From Anabaena subtropica FACHB-260 (lineage in GTDB: Bacteria; Cyanobacteriota; Cyanobacteriia; Cyanobacteriales; Nostocaceae): a stretch of DNA of 64,000 bases. Positions 38,411 through 47,218 of the stretch are shown here, in pieces (position 1 is the stretch's first letter; the number at the start of each line of letters is the position of its first letter). The position numbers were made by a program, and so were the translations under genes. Under the pieces are notes generated by a model, which worked only from the letters and a program-made list of their open reading frames with translations, was not told the origin of the DNA and did no database searches. The stretch lies in contig NZ_JACJRF010000007.1 of the NCBI RefSeq assembly GCF_014697105.1, forward strand, positions 1 to 64,000, in the 5' to 3' direction.

Positions 38411-40033
38411 GTGAAAACTATTCTGATTTTGTCAGCTCATCCCATCAACGCTAAACCTCTGCGTTTAAATCAAGAAGTACGGGATATTGAGGCTGGATTA
38501 GAACGCGCTAAAAATCGAGATCAATTTCAAGTTATTTCTAAATGGGCTGTACGGACTCAGGATTTACGGCGGGCGCTGTTAGATAAAGAGCCTCAGATTG
38601 TGCAGTTTTCGGGACATGGTGCAGGTGAGGCAGGTTTAGTTTTAGAAGATGAAGTAGGTAAAGGCCAGGTAGTCAGTACAAAAGCACTAGCCAAGCTATT
38701 TGAACTATGTAAAGAATCAATTCAGTGTGTATTTTTAAATTCCTGCTATAGCGAGGTACAAGCTGAGGCAATTTATCAACACATTGACTGTGTGATCGGG
38801 ATGAATGATGCTATTGGAGATGTAGCAGCTAGAGAATTTGCGATCGCTTTTTATGATGCGCTCGGTGCTAATCGGTCATACGAGGATGCTTATGAATTTG
38901 GTTGTAATGCGATCGACCTGCAAAGCATACCAGAGTCAGCGATTCCTGTACTGAAAAGCAGAAAGATAGAAAATCAGAAAACCCAGACAACACCAGCCTT
39001 ATCCTTAGAAAATCCAGAAGGACAAGTTGCCTTGGATTCGGCTTTCTATGTTGCACGTCCGCCAATTGAAACCGACTGTTATGAAGCAATTCTTAATCCT
39101 GGTGCTTTAGTTCGCATCAAAGCACCCCGACAAATGGGTAAAAGCTCCTTAATGTCAAGAATTTTGCACCATGCACGCCAACAAGGTTATCAAACTGCTT
39201 ATCTGAACTTTGAAGAAGCAGACGCAGAATTTCTGGGTAACTTGGATCTGTTTTTGCAGTGGTTCTGCGCTAGTATTACCGATGAATTGAATCTGCCAAA
39301 TCAGCTAGAAGACTACTGGAAGGGTATTTTGGGCAGTAAAAGCAAAGCCAGTAATTACTTCCAGAGGTATTTATTGAAGCAGATTGAGACACCGATTGTT
39401 GTTGGCTTGGATGAAGTGGATGAAATATTTAAACATCCTTTAATTGCTACTGATTTTTTTGGGTTACTGCGTGCTTGGCATGAACGAGCTAAAAATGACT
39501 CTATATGGCAAAAACTCAGGCTAGTAATTGTCCATTCTAAAGAAGTGTACATTCCTCTGAATATTAATCAGTCGCCCTTTAATGTGGGTTTACCTGTGGA
39601 GTTACCGGAGTTGAGCCAAAGCCAAATGATAGATTTGGTGCAGCGTCACGGGTTGAGTTGGTCTAAATCTCAGGTAGAACAGTTAATGGTGTTGGTGGGT
39701 GGACATCCTTATTTGGTCAGGGTGGCACTGTATCACATTGCGCGGGGTAGGATGACCTTAGAAGAGTTAGAACAAGTTGCGCCCACGGAAGCAGGCCCCT
39801 ACAGTGACCATTTACGCCGCCATTTGTTGAATTTACAAGATGATTCTGAATTATTAGCAGCTATTAAAGAAGTGGTAAAGGCAGAACAACCCCTAGATGT
39901 GGGAACTATAGAAGCGTTCAAACTCCGTAGTATGGGTTTGGTGAAATTCCAGGGGAATAAGATTATGCCATTGTGTCAATTGTATCGGCAATATTTAGGC
40001 GATCGCTTGAAGGTATGGGGGACTAGGGACTAA
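38411..40033 (+). CDS. CHAT protease fused to an AAA-like NTPase
   Basis: A 540-residue protein, GTG start. Residues 1-190 form a caspase-like CHAT domain: the catalytic His69 is in IVQFSGHGAGEAGLVLED and Cys112 is in CVFLNSCYSEVQAEAI. This His-Cys dyad is typical of CHAT/separase-like proteases. Residues about 215-530 form an AAA-like STAND-type NTPase, with Walker A in [15 protein letters not shown] (about 236-250) and Walker B in IVVGLDEVDEIF, then GGHPYLVRVALYH (sensor region) and winged-helix-like segments. CHAT proteases joined to NTPases are frequent in bacterial conflict systems and in multicellular cyanobacteria. The next genes encode a nuclease (87 nt away) and a second AAA protein with WD40 repeats. 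Function as a triggered protease is inference. Confidence 0.85.
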   Translation: MKTILILSAHPINAKPLRLNQEVRDIEAGLERAKNRDQFQVISKWAVRTQDLRRALLDKEPQIVQFSGHGAGEAGLVLEDEVGKGQVVSTKALAKLFELCKESIQCVFLNSCYSEVQAEAIYQHIDCVIGMNDAIGDVAAREFAIAFYDALGANRSYEDAYEFGCNAIDLQSIPESAIPVLKSRKIENQKTQTTPALSLENPEGQVALDSAFYVARPPIETDCYEAILNPGALVRIKAPRQMGKSSLMSRILHHARQQGYQTAYLNFEEADAEFLGNLDLFLQWFCASITDELNLPNQLEDYWKGILGSKSKASNYFQRYLLKQIETPIVVGLDEVDEIFKHPLIATDFFGLLRAWHERAKNDSIWQKLRLVIVHSKEVYIPLNINQSPFNVGLPVELPELSQSQMIDLVQRHGLSWSKSQVEQLMVLVGGHPYLVRVALYHIARGRMTLEELEQVAPTEAGPYSDHLRRHLLNLQDDSELLAAIKEVVKAEQPLDVGTIEAFKLRSMGLVKFQGNKIMPLCQLYRQYLGDRLKVWGTRD

Positions 40034-40120
40034 CCCACCCTATCATGGCTTTGCTGGGCATTGCCTACCCCATTATGGATGATAAAAATAGAAATAATTA
40101 TGGCTAAAAGGTAGAAGCAA

Positions 40121-40747
40121 ATGGTGCAAGTTACTCAGGGAAAAGATGTTACTCTCAATCAGTTAATTGAGGAATTTGCTTTGCAACGTGCCGATGATCC
40201 CAACTTTTTTTATGAGTGGCAAGAAGATTTATTAGAACTTAATAACTCAGAACAGCAAAATCTTGAGCAAATTAAAAATGAATACCGACATTTATCTCGT
40301 TACCCAATTTTAGAACCTGTAGTCAAGATGGTGGTGCTATCTCCCCTATTACGTCTAGCAGGTTTTTATCAACCACCTTTCTACATTGCTTCAGAACAAG
40401 AGGTCAGAATTTCTTCTGAGGATGAAGGCACAGTCATCAGAGGGCGCATCGACATTTTAGTATTTCATCCTCCATTTTGGGTTCTCGTCGTTGAAGCAAA
40501 GCGTGCCGAATATTCGCTAGTGCCAGCAATTCCTCAAGCTTTAGCTTATATGTTGAGTAACTCATTGGACAAACCAGCATTTGGATTTGTTACCAATGGT
40601 CAAGAATTTCAATTTATTAAGTTAACAAAACAAGATATACCAAAATACGGCTTATCTTACATATTATCTCTAGAACGTGATGATGATATTTATACTGTCT
40701 TAAAAATATTAAAACGTCTTGCTCATTTAGCTAAAAATAATACGTAA
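40121..40747 (+). CDS. PD-(D/E)XK nuclease-like protein (HsdR N-domain type)
   Basis: A 208-residue protein. The motif pair GRIDILVF and VVEAKRAEYSLVPAIPQALAY gives Asp111, Glu125 and Lys127, the D-X13-ExK core of restriction-endonuclease-like folds. It is followed by a conserved Gln/Ala helix and FGFVTNGQEFQFIKL. This matches the N-terminal nuclease domain of type I restriction R subunits, seen here as a stand-alone protein. There is no methylase or helicase partner, so it is not a standard restriction system. It sits between two AAA-type proteins on the same strand (gaps of 87 and 70 nt) and is likely cotranscribed with them. RBS AAGG precedes ATG 40121. Confidence 0.8.
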   Translation: MVQVTQGKDVTLNQLIEEFALQRADDPNFFYEWQEDLLELNNSEQQNLEQIKNEYRHLSRYPILEPVVKMVVLSPLLRLAGFYQPPFYIASEQEVRISSEDEGTVIRGRIDILVFHPPFWVLVVEAKRAEYSLVPAIPQALAYMLSNSLDKPAFGFVTNGQEFQFIKLTKQDIPKYGLSYILSLERDDDIYTVLKILKRLAHLAKNNT

Positions 40748-40817
40748 TTTACTTAATTATTAGCCATTAGTTATTAGTTATTCTCCCCCATGTTTCCTAA
40801 TCCCCAATCCCCAAAAC

Positions 40818-43800
40818 ATGACTAACTATCAATACCAAGTCGGGGGTAGTCTACCCGCAAATGCACCGACTTATGTGAGACGAAAAGCTGATGATGATCT
40901 ATACACAGGCTTAAAGGCTGGGGATTTTTGTTATGTTCTCAATTCGCGCCAGATGGGGAAATCTAGCTTGCGGGTGCAGGTGATGAGGCGATTGCAGGAG
41001 GAGGGGCTTGCTTGTGCATCTGTGGATATTACTGCTATTGGGACGGCTGAGATTACGCCGGAACAATGGTATGCGGGGGTAATAGATACGTTGGTGGGAG
41101 ATTTTAATTTATATACTGATTTTGATTTAGAAACTTGGTGGAATGAGAACGGGTTACTTTCACCTTTGCAGCGTTTGAGTAAGTTTATTGAAACTGTTTT
41201 ATTAAAAAAGATTAGTGGCAGAATTGTAATTTTTATTGACGAAATCGATAGTGTTTTGAGTCTGGGTTTTAATCTGGATGATTTTTTTGCAGTGATTCGG
41301 GATTGTTATAACCGACGGGCGGATCATCCTGAATATTATCGCATCACTTTTGCCTTAATTGGCGTGTCTACTCCCTCAGATTTGATTCAAGATAAAGGAC
41401 GCACGCCTTTTAATATTGGACGGGCGATTGATTTAACGGGTTTTGAGTTAGATGAGGCTGAACCTTTGGCGCAGGGTTTGGCGGTGGTGGGGAATCCTCG
41501 AGAAATTATGGCGGCGGTGTTGGCGTGGACGGGGGGACAACCGTTTTTAACCCAGAAGGTTTGTAATTTGTTGGTTGCCAATATTAATAATGTAAAGACA
41601 CAAGACATTGCGTCTCCAGAGAATTTGGTTGCAGAGGTAGTCAGAAGGCGGATTATTGAAAATTGGGAAGGAGAAGACGAACCGGAGCATTTAAAGACGA
41701 TTCGTGACAGAATCATGCGGAGTGGGGAGCAACGGACTGGGCGATTGTTGGGGTTGTGTCAGCAAATTGTCCAGCAGGGAGAGATTGCGGCTGATGACAG
41801 TGGAGAACAGACGGAATTGCGGCTGTCGGGGTTGGTGGTGCGGCGGGATGGCAAGTTGCGGATTTATAACCGCATCTATTTAGAGGTATTTCAGCAGGAG
41901 TGGTGTGAGAATATTCTGGCTAAGTTGCGTCCTTATTCTGTGGCGCTTGGTGCTTGGGTGGCTTCTGGTTACCAAGATGAATCGCGGTTGTTGACTGGGC
42001 AAACATTACAAGAGGCTTTGGCTTGGCGCATTGGGAAAAGTTTAACTGATGTAGATGACCGATTTTTAGATGCTAGTCAGGAATTACAAAAGCGCAATCT
42101 GCAAAAAAGCCTGGAAGCTGAGGAACAGGCAAAGCAGGTTTTAGCAGAGGCGAACCGCAAAGCTTATCAAAGGATTCGTGTTGGTTCTTTGGTTTTGGGT
42201 GTGGCTGTGGTGGGGGCGGTTGCAGCTTTATTATTTGCTCAATATCAATTAGGCGAGGCGCGAACAGCTAGGGCAGATTTGACACGAGCGACGAAGGAGA
42301 CTGAAGCTACTAAGCGAGATAAATTGCAAGCAGACAAGAATTTGAAAATTGCTGAAGACAGACGCAAAGCAGCCGATGGCAAGGTAAAACAAGCAGAGAA
42401 AACTTTAGATAAAGCAAATAAGCAAGTAGCAGCAGCTAATTTACAGTACAAACAAGCACGGACACAGGCACAGCAAGCAATTTCTCAGCAGCAGGCGGCA
42501 CAACAACAGACGCTAACTGCTCAACAGCAACGTGACAGCGCAGAAAAGCAGCGTCAAAATGCCGTTACGGGCTTGAAACTGGCTCAGACAGCACAACAGC
42601 AAGCTAAAAGGGAACTGCAACAAGCAGAAATAGCGCGGAAAGATGCCCTCATAGCTACGCAATCGGAACAAGAAGGAACAAATGCCTTGCGAGAATTTAG
42701 ACGTTTTAGAGAAATTGAGGGATTGCTGTTAGCAGTGCAGAGTGGGGAAAAACTCAAAACTTTAGTCAAGGATAAAACATTTTTAGCGGATTATCCTGCC
42801 TATAGCCCTTTGTTTAGTTTACAGAGTATTTTGCTCGATATTCGGGAAATAAATCGTCTAGAAGGTCATAGCGAATGGGTCTATAGTGTGGTGTTCAGCC
42901 CCGACGGCAAAACCTTAGCTTCGGCCAGTTTTGACAAGACAATCAAACTGTGGAATCGGGACACAGGTAAACTCATCTCCATCCTAGAAGGTCATAGCGA
43001 TTGGGTCTATAGTGTGGTGTTCAGCCCCGATGGCAAAACCTTAGCCTCCGCCAGTAATGACAAGACGATCAAACTGTGGAATCGGGACACAGGCGAAGTT
43101 ATCTCCACCTTAGAAGGTCATGGCGAATGGGTCAGGAGTGTAGTGTTCAGCCCCGACAGCAAAACCTTAGCCTCCGCCAGTGCTGACCAGACGATCAAAC
43201 TGTGGAATCGGCAGACTGGTAAACTGATTTCCACCCTAGAAGGTCATGGCGCATTGGTCACAAGTGTAGTGTTCAGCCCCGATGGCAAAACCTTGGCTTC
43301 CGCCAGTCTTGACAAGACCATCAAACTGTGGGATAGGGACACTGGTAAACTCATCTCTACCTTAGAAGGTCATAGCAATTCGGTGATTAGTGTGGTGTTC
43401 AGCCCCGATGGCAAAACCTTGGCTTCCGCCAGTGCTGACCAGACGATCAAACTGTGGCATCGGCAGACTGGTAAACTGATTTCCACCCTAGAAGGTCATG
43501 GCGAATTAGTCTGGAGTGTAGTGTTCAGCCCCGACGGCAAAACCTTAGCCTCCGCCAGTGCTGACCAGACGATCAAACTGTGGCATCGGCAGACTGGTAA
43601 ACTGATTTCCACCCTAGAAGGTCATGGCGAATTGGTCACAAGTGTAGTGTTTAGCCCCGACGGCAAAACCTTAGCCTCCGCCAGTGCTGACAAGACGATC
43701 AAACTGTGGCATCGGCAGACTGGTAAACTGATTTCCACCATAGAAGGTCATGGCGAATTAGTCTGGAGTGTAGTGTTCAGCCCCGACGGCAAAAACTTAG

Positions 43801-44708
43801 CCTCCGCCAGTTGGGACAACACCATCAAACTGTGGCATCGGCAGACTGGTAAACTGATTTCCACCCTAGAAGGTCATGGCGAATTGGTCACAAGTGTAGT
43901 GTTCAGCCCCGACGGCAAAACCTTAGCCTCCGCCAGTGCTGACAAGACGATCAAACTGTGGAATCGGCAGACTGGTAAACTGATTTCTAACCTTCCTTCG
44001 GAACGCTACGCGAACGAAGGTCATGGCGATTGGGTCACGAGTGTGGTGTTCAGCCCCGACGGCAAAACCTTAGCTTCGGCCAGTTTTGACAAGACAATCA
44101 AACTGTGGAATCGGGACACAGGTAAACTCATCTCCATCCTAGAAGGTCATGGCGAATGGGTTAATAGTGTGGTGTTCAGCCCCGACGGCAAAACACTGGC
44201 CTCCGCCAGTAATGACAAGACAATCAAACTGTGGAATCGGCAGACTGGTAAACTGATTTCCACCCTAGAAGGTCATAGCGAATGGGTCTATAGTGTGGTG
44301 TTCAGCCCTGATGGCAAAACCTTAGCCTCCGCCAGTCGTGACAAGACAATCAAACTGTGGCACCGACAGACTGGTAAACTGATTTCTACCCTAGAAGGTC
44401 ATAGCGAATGGGTTAATAGTGTGGTGTTCAGCCCCGATGGCAAAACCTTAGCTTCCGCCAGTCGTGACAAGACAATCAAACTGTGGCACCGACAGACTGG
44501 TAAACTGATTTCTACCCTAGAAGGTCATGACGAACCGATTTTTAGTGTGGTGTTCAGCCCCGACGGCAAAATATTGGCATCCGCCAGTCGTGACAAGACC
44601 ATCAAACTGTGGAATTTGGATCTGGATGATTTACTGGCGCAGGGTTGCAGTTGGCTGGAGGGTTATTTGAGTAATCGTCCTAATGCGCCGAGGATTTGCG
44701 GGAGGTAG
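40818..44708 (+). CDS. AAA-like NTPase with membrane helix, coiled coil and 14 WD40 repeats
   Basis: A 1296-residue protein. Residues 1-370 are an AAA-like NTPase (Walker A in [13 protein letters not shown], about 40-52; Walker B in [14 protein letters not shown]; then [14 protein letters not shown] and a winged helix). A membrane helix spans about 456-475 ([18 protein letters not shown]). A long Gln/Ala/Lys-rich coiled coil follows (about 478-640). Residues 681-1273 carry 14 WD40 repeats of 42 residues, each close to [20 protein letters not shown] followed by ASASxDKTIKLW, enough for two seven-bladed propellers. Between repeats 9 and 10 there is a 7-residue insertion (see repeat). The repeats probably form a sensor or binding platform and the NTPase a switch. 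It ends with a conserved tail ([15 protein letters not shown]), typical of cyanobacterial WD40 proteins. Confidence 0.9.
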   Translation: MTNYQYQVGGSLPANAPTYVRRKADDDLYTGLKAGDFCYVLNSRQMGKSSLRVQVMRRLQEEGLACASVDITAIGTAEITPEQWYAGVIDTLVGDFNLYTDFDLETWWNENGLLSPLQRLSKFIETVLLKKISGRIVIFIDEIDSVLSLGFNLDDFFAVIRDCYNRRADHPEYYRITFALIGVSTPSDLIQDKGRTPFNIGRAIDLTGFELDEAEPLAQGLAVVGNPREIMAAVLAWTGGQPFLTQKVCNLLVANINNVKTQDIASPENLVAEVVRRRIIENWEGEDEPEHLKTIRDRIMRSGEQRTGRLLGLCQQIVQQGEIAADDSGEQTELRLSGLVVRRDGKLRIYNRIYLEVFQQEWCENILAKLRPYSVALGAWVASGYQDESRLLTGQTLQEALAWRIGKSLTDVDDRFLDASQELQKRNLQKSLEAEEQAKQVLAEANRKAYQRIRVGSLVLGVAVVGAVAALLFAQYQLGEARTARADLTRATKETEATKRDKLQADKNLKIAEDRRKAADGKVKQAEKTLDKANKQVAAANLQYKQARTQAQQAISQQQAAQQQTLTAQQQRDSAEKQRQNAVTGLKLAQTAQQQAKRELQQAEIARKDALIATQSEQEGTNALREFRRFREIEGLLLAVQSGEKLKTLVKDKTFLADYPAYSPLFSLQSILLDIREINRLEGHSEWVYSVVFSPDGKTLASASFDKTIKLWNRDTGKLISILEGHSDWVYSVVFSPDGKTLASASNDKTIKLWNRDTGEVISTLEGHGEWVRSVVFSPDSKTLASASADQTIKLWNRQTGKLISTLEGHGALVTSVVFSPDGKTLASASLDKTIKLWDRDTGKLISTLEGHSNSVISVVFSPDGKTLASASADQTIKLWHRQTGKLISTLEGHGELVWSVVFSPDGKTLASASADQTIKLWHRQTGKLISTLEGHGELVTSVVFSPDGKTLASASADKTIKLWHRQTGKLISTIEGHGELVWSVVFSPDGKNLASASWDNTIKLWHRQTGKLISTLEGHGELVTSVVFSPDGKTLASASADKTIKLWNRQTGKLISNLPSERYANEGHGDWVTSVVFSPDGKTLASASFDKTIKLWNRDTGKLISILEGHGEWVNSVVFSPDGKTLASASNDKTIKLWNRQTGKLISTLEGHSEWVYSVVFSPDGKTLASASRDKTIKLWHRQTGKLISTLEGHSEWVNSVVFSPDGKTLASASRDKTIKLWHRQTGKLISTLEGHDEPIFSVVFSPDGKILASASRDKTIKLWNLDLDDLLAQGCSWLEGYLSNRPNAPRICGR
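42858..44643 (+). repeat. Fourteen 126-nt WD40 repeat units
   Basis: Each unit is 126 nt and most differ by only a few codons. Units 6, 7, 8 and 9 are almost identical, differing at the positions after LEGH and between ASAS and TIKLW. High nucleotide identity, including at silent positions, points to recent amplification or gene conversion within the array. No spacers separate the units, so it is not a CRISPR array. Confidence 0.95.
43989..44020. repeat. 21-nt palindromic insertion between WD40 repeats 9 and 10
   Basis: The sequence contains CCTTCG and CGAAGG at its ends (43995-44000 and 44015-44020) around GAACGCTACGCGAA, a motif found in dispersed Nostoc repeats. It adds 21 nt relative to the other unit junctions, so the frame is kept and residues PSERYAN or similar are inserted at a loop between blades. 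Confidence 0.75.
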
Positions 44709-44789
44709 GGGGATGGAATTTTGGGTCAATATACGTTGGCGTAGCCCGCCGCAGGCATCGCACCTTACCCAACCCATGATAAATGTATT

Positions 44790-45100
44790 GTGACAGGCGA
44801 TCGCTCAAACAATAAACACCATCGTTCTCGTTTCAACCCTGACGGTTCTCATTTAAAACTAAAACGTTCTCATTTAAACCCTGACGGTTCTCATTTAAAA
44901 CTAAAACGTTCTCGTTTCAACCCTGACGGTTCTCATTTGAAACTAAAACGTTCTCGTTTCAACCTTGACGGTTCTCGTTTAAAACTAAAACGTTCTCGTT
45001 TAAACCCCGGCGATTCTCCTTCAAAGCTCAAACGTTCGGGTTTTATGGCGATCGCTTCTCACTCAAATCATCATAATTGTATGGTGACAGGCGATCGCTC
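44790..45100. repeat. 42-nt tandem repeats flanked by direct copies of a 17-mer
   Basis: Five 42-nt units (44823-45032) are built from two 21-nt halves: CGTTCTCGTTTCAACCCTGAC-like and GGTTCTCATTTAAAACTAAAA-like, each half varying by a few bases. The array is flanked by identical GTGACAGGCGATCGCTC copies at 44790-44806 and 45084-45100. An open frame across it (GTG 44790 to 45131, repeats of RSRFNPDGSHLKLK) exists only because 42 is a multiple of three and overlaps lptC in antisense, so I do not call it a gene. A translated basic repeat protein cannot be excluded. Confidence 0.75.
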
Positions 45101-46257
45101 TAATTGCTCGTGTTGGCTTCTAGGGGAATAATTTCTGTAACTACGCGATCTCCTGAATTACCGCCTCTAACTACTATATTTTCTGTGTCTAGATTACCAA
45201 CGGCTGTGTCACCTTTAAAAGTTAGGGCTGGCTCAACTTGCTTATATACTACATTTCCCTGGGCTTCCACTAGTTTTCTGTCAAGATACCAAGTCAGTTT
45301 TTGCGAATTGAGGGTCTGGCGACGTTGACCAACAGCACTGACATTCCCAGTTAAATAAGCCGTTTTTTGCGGTATCCTCATTTCTCCTTGATTGGCGGTG
45401 ACAGTTAAGTTTTCTACTTTTTGAAATATGCGGATGGGTGAATTGGTTGTGACTATCTCTGTGTTCATATTCCAATTCATCGAGTTACTAGTGATTTGTG
45501 CTGGCGGATCTAGTAAATCTATTTGGGCATTTTGATTAACTGTAGCAATCTTGGTTTTCAAGTTGACTTCTGCCGAATTACCCCGACCGCGATCGCTGAT
45601 TTGATTGTTTTTGTAGCGGTCAATTTCAATGGGGCGATCGCCGATTAATTTCTGTTCTTGAATTTGCCAAATCAAATGTTCTGTCCTCATTTGCATTTGG
45701 GGATCAGCAGAGTTTGCCACCACTCCACCAGAAAATTCCATCCGTTGTTCGCGGGTTTTTACCCTAGCTTCCTGTGCTACTGCTTGCAGTTGTTTGTGAG
45801 TTCCATTAATTTTATTGCGAACAATCAATAAATCTTCCTGCGGTCGCCATTCCAACTCATTACCGCGTAAGACAATACCGTTTTTCGGGTCTGTTGCAAC
45901 TATTTTTCCTTTGAGAAATAGTTGTTTTCCATCTTGTTCGATATCAGCTTTTTCGGCTGTGACTTGGTAAACTATTTGCCCATCTTGATAGAGTTCACCA
46001 TAGGGGCTTTCGGCTTCACCTATTTGTTTTTCTTTGGTATATTGCGCCTGTTTCGCTTTAACTCTCCAAACAGGTCTACCTACTTCATCTGCTTGTTCTA
46101 AGGTGACATCAAAGAAGGTCAAATTACTATCTCGCTTCTCTGTATCAGTATTATTTGCTTGAGTATTTGTTGGAGGTGTACCCCCACAAGCTACTAAGCC
46201 AATGATTAATAAAACAGTTAAAGGTAGATGATGCCAATTTATTGTTTTGAATATCAT
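45100..46257 (-). CDS. lptC: LptC-like LPS transport protein (lipoprotein)
   Basis: A 385-residue protein with an N-terminal lipobox (LLIIGLVACGG) after a hydrophobic helix. LptC-type segments follow (FFDVTLEQADEVGRPVWRVKAKQ), then a long series of OstA/LptA-like beta strands (LKGKIVATDPKNGIVLRGNE, FSGGVVANSADPQMQMRTEHL, LTGNVSAVGQRRQ). Cyanobacterial LptC is longer than the proteobacterial form because it carries these extra beta-jelly-roll turns. It would bridge LptB2FG and the periplasmic route that exports lipopolysaccharide. A LabA-like gene lies upstream on the same strand. Confidence 0.85.
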   Translation of the reverse strand: MIFKTINWHHLPLTVLLIIGLVACGGTPPTNTQANNTDTEKRDSNLTFFDVTLEQADEVGRPVWRVKAKQAQYTKEKQIGEAESPYGELYQDGQIVYQVTAEKADIEQDGKQLFLKGKIVATDPKNGIVLRGNELEWRPQEDLLIVRNKINGTHKQLQAVAQEARVKTREQRMEFSGGVVANSADPQMQMRTEHLIWQIQEQKLIGDRPIEIDRYKNNQISDRGRGNSAEVNLKTKIATVNQNAQIDLLDPPAQITSNSMNWNMNTEIVTTNSPIRIFQKVENLTVTANQGEMRIPQKTAYLTGNVSAVGQRRQTLNSQKLTWYLDRKLVEAQGNVVYKQVEPALTFKGDTAVGNLDTENIVVRGGNSGDRVVTEIIPLEANTSN

Positions 46258-46340
46258 GTCTACTTAAATATTTAATATCATTTATTGATGTTGGTCATTG
46301 GTAATTAATAACAAAGACAACTTTGAGAATACACAAAAGC

Positions 46341-46372
46341 GGGGGGAAGCTTTTTGGATTCCCCCCTGTTTG
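46341..46372 (-). terminator. Terminator downstream of the LabA-like gene
   Basis: GGGGGGAA (46341-46348) pairs with TTCCCCCC (46359-46366) around a 10-nt loop. T-rich sequence lies on both sides (GCTTTTGTG on the minus strand, CTGTTTGTTT on the plus strand). It is 42 nt after the stop of the LabA-like gene and separates it from lptC. Confidence 0.75.
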
Positions 46373-46413
46373 TTTAAAATTGCGTTTTTTCTGCTTGTTT
46401 TGTCAATAGGTGA

Positions 46414-47052
46414 TTAATCCTGAATTTCTAAGCGTCCTTCACTATCTCTGGGATCATCCAAAAATCCCATACTGGATAAGGGTCGATAGGGATAGCTTTG
46501 GCGTGGGGTTTTTTGAATATCTTCTTTGATAGCCTCTAAATCAATATAGCGATCGCTGACATTAATTAAGCTATCACTAGTCATGGAGCGTAAACTCACG
46601 ACTTCTACCCTAACGCCACGATAACTGACAGAATTGACTGCATAAGCTAGATCCCCGTCACCACTGACTAACACAGCTGTATCATAGGAATCTACTAAAG
46701 CCATCATATCTACGGCTATTTCTACATCTAAGTTAGCTTTTTTTGAGCCATCAGGTAACTGCACTAAATCTTTGGCTATGACACGGTAGCCATTACGCCG
46801 CATCCACAACAAAAACCCTTGCTGCTTTTCATTGGTTCTGTCTACACCAGTGTAGAAAAAAGCCCGCAACAATCGAGAACCACCAGTCAAACGACATAGC
46901 AATTTCGTGTAATCTATTTCAATTCCTAATTGCAAAGCAGCGTAGAATAGATTTGACCCATCAATAAAAATGGCAACCCGTCCTCGATTTTCTAAAACCT
47001 GTTCTGGCGTAAATATCGAATCATTTTCCAGGTTATTCAACATTGATGTCAT
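46414..47052 (-). CDS. NYN-domain protein, LabA/DUF88 type
   Basis: A 212-residue protein with the NYN (PIN-like) nuclease fold. The acidic motifs are visible: RVAIFIDGSNLFYAA (first Asp), KKANLDVEIAVDMMALVDSYDTAVLVSGDGDL (Asp cluster) and VEVVSLRSMTSDSLINVSDRYIDL. LabA in Synechococcus affects circadian gene expression, and NYN domains are thought to be metal-dependent RNases; neither has been shown for this protein. It has an N-terminal extension of ~25 residues. ATG 47052 is used; a second ATG three codons later is possible. Confidence 0.85.
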   Translation of the reverse strand: MTSMLNNLENDSIFTPEQVLENRGRVAIFIDGSNLFYAALQLGIEIDYTKLLCRLTGGSRLLRAFFYTGVDRTNEKQQGFLLWMRRNGYRVIAKDLVQLPDGSKKANLDVEIAVDMMALVDSYDTAVLVSGDGDLAYAVNSVSYRGVRVEVVSLRSMTSDSLINVSDRYIDLEAIKEDIQKTPRQSYPYRPLSSMGFLDDPRDSEGRLEIQD

Positions 47053-47218
47053 ACCTCAATTTTATCCTTGTTATTTTTGATACTAATTATCAATTTTGAT
47101 TTGTAAGATCGGCTTATGATAATGTTTCGGGGCTAATATACAGTTCAGCCCCGGTGATTTTTCGACAAAAGAATTAAGAAATTCAACTGGATTGACTTTA
47201 AGCAAAAATTAAAAGCAA

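Noticed and set aside
40121-40747. A type I restriction-modification system
   Set aside because: Only an HsdR N-domain-like nuclease is present; no helicase/translocase, specificity or methylase gene is adjacent.
42858-44643. Regular 126-nt periodicity that could suggest a CRISPR array or satellite
   Set aside because: The units are contiguous, without spacers, and translate into canonical WD40 repeats in a single long frame.
44823-45032. 42-nt repeats as a CRISPR array
   Set aside because: There are no unique spacers; successive 42-nt units are all variants of the same sequence.
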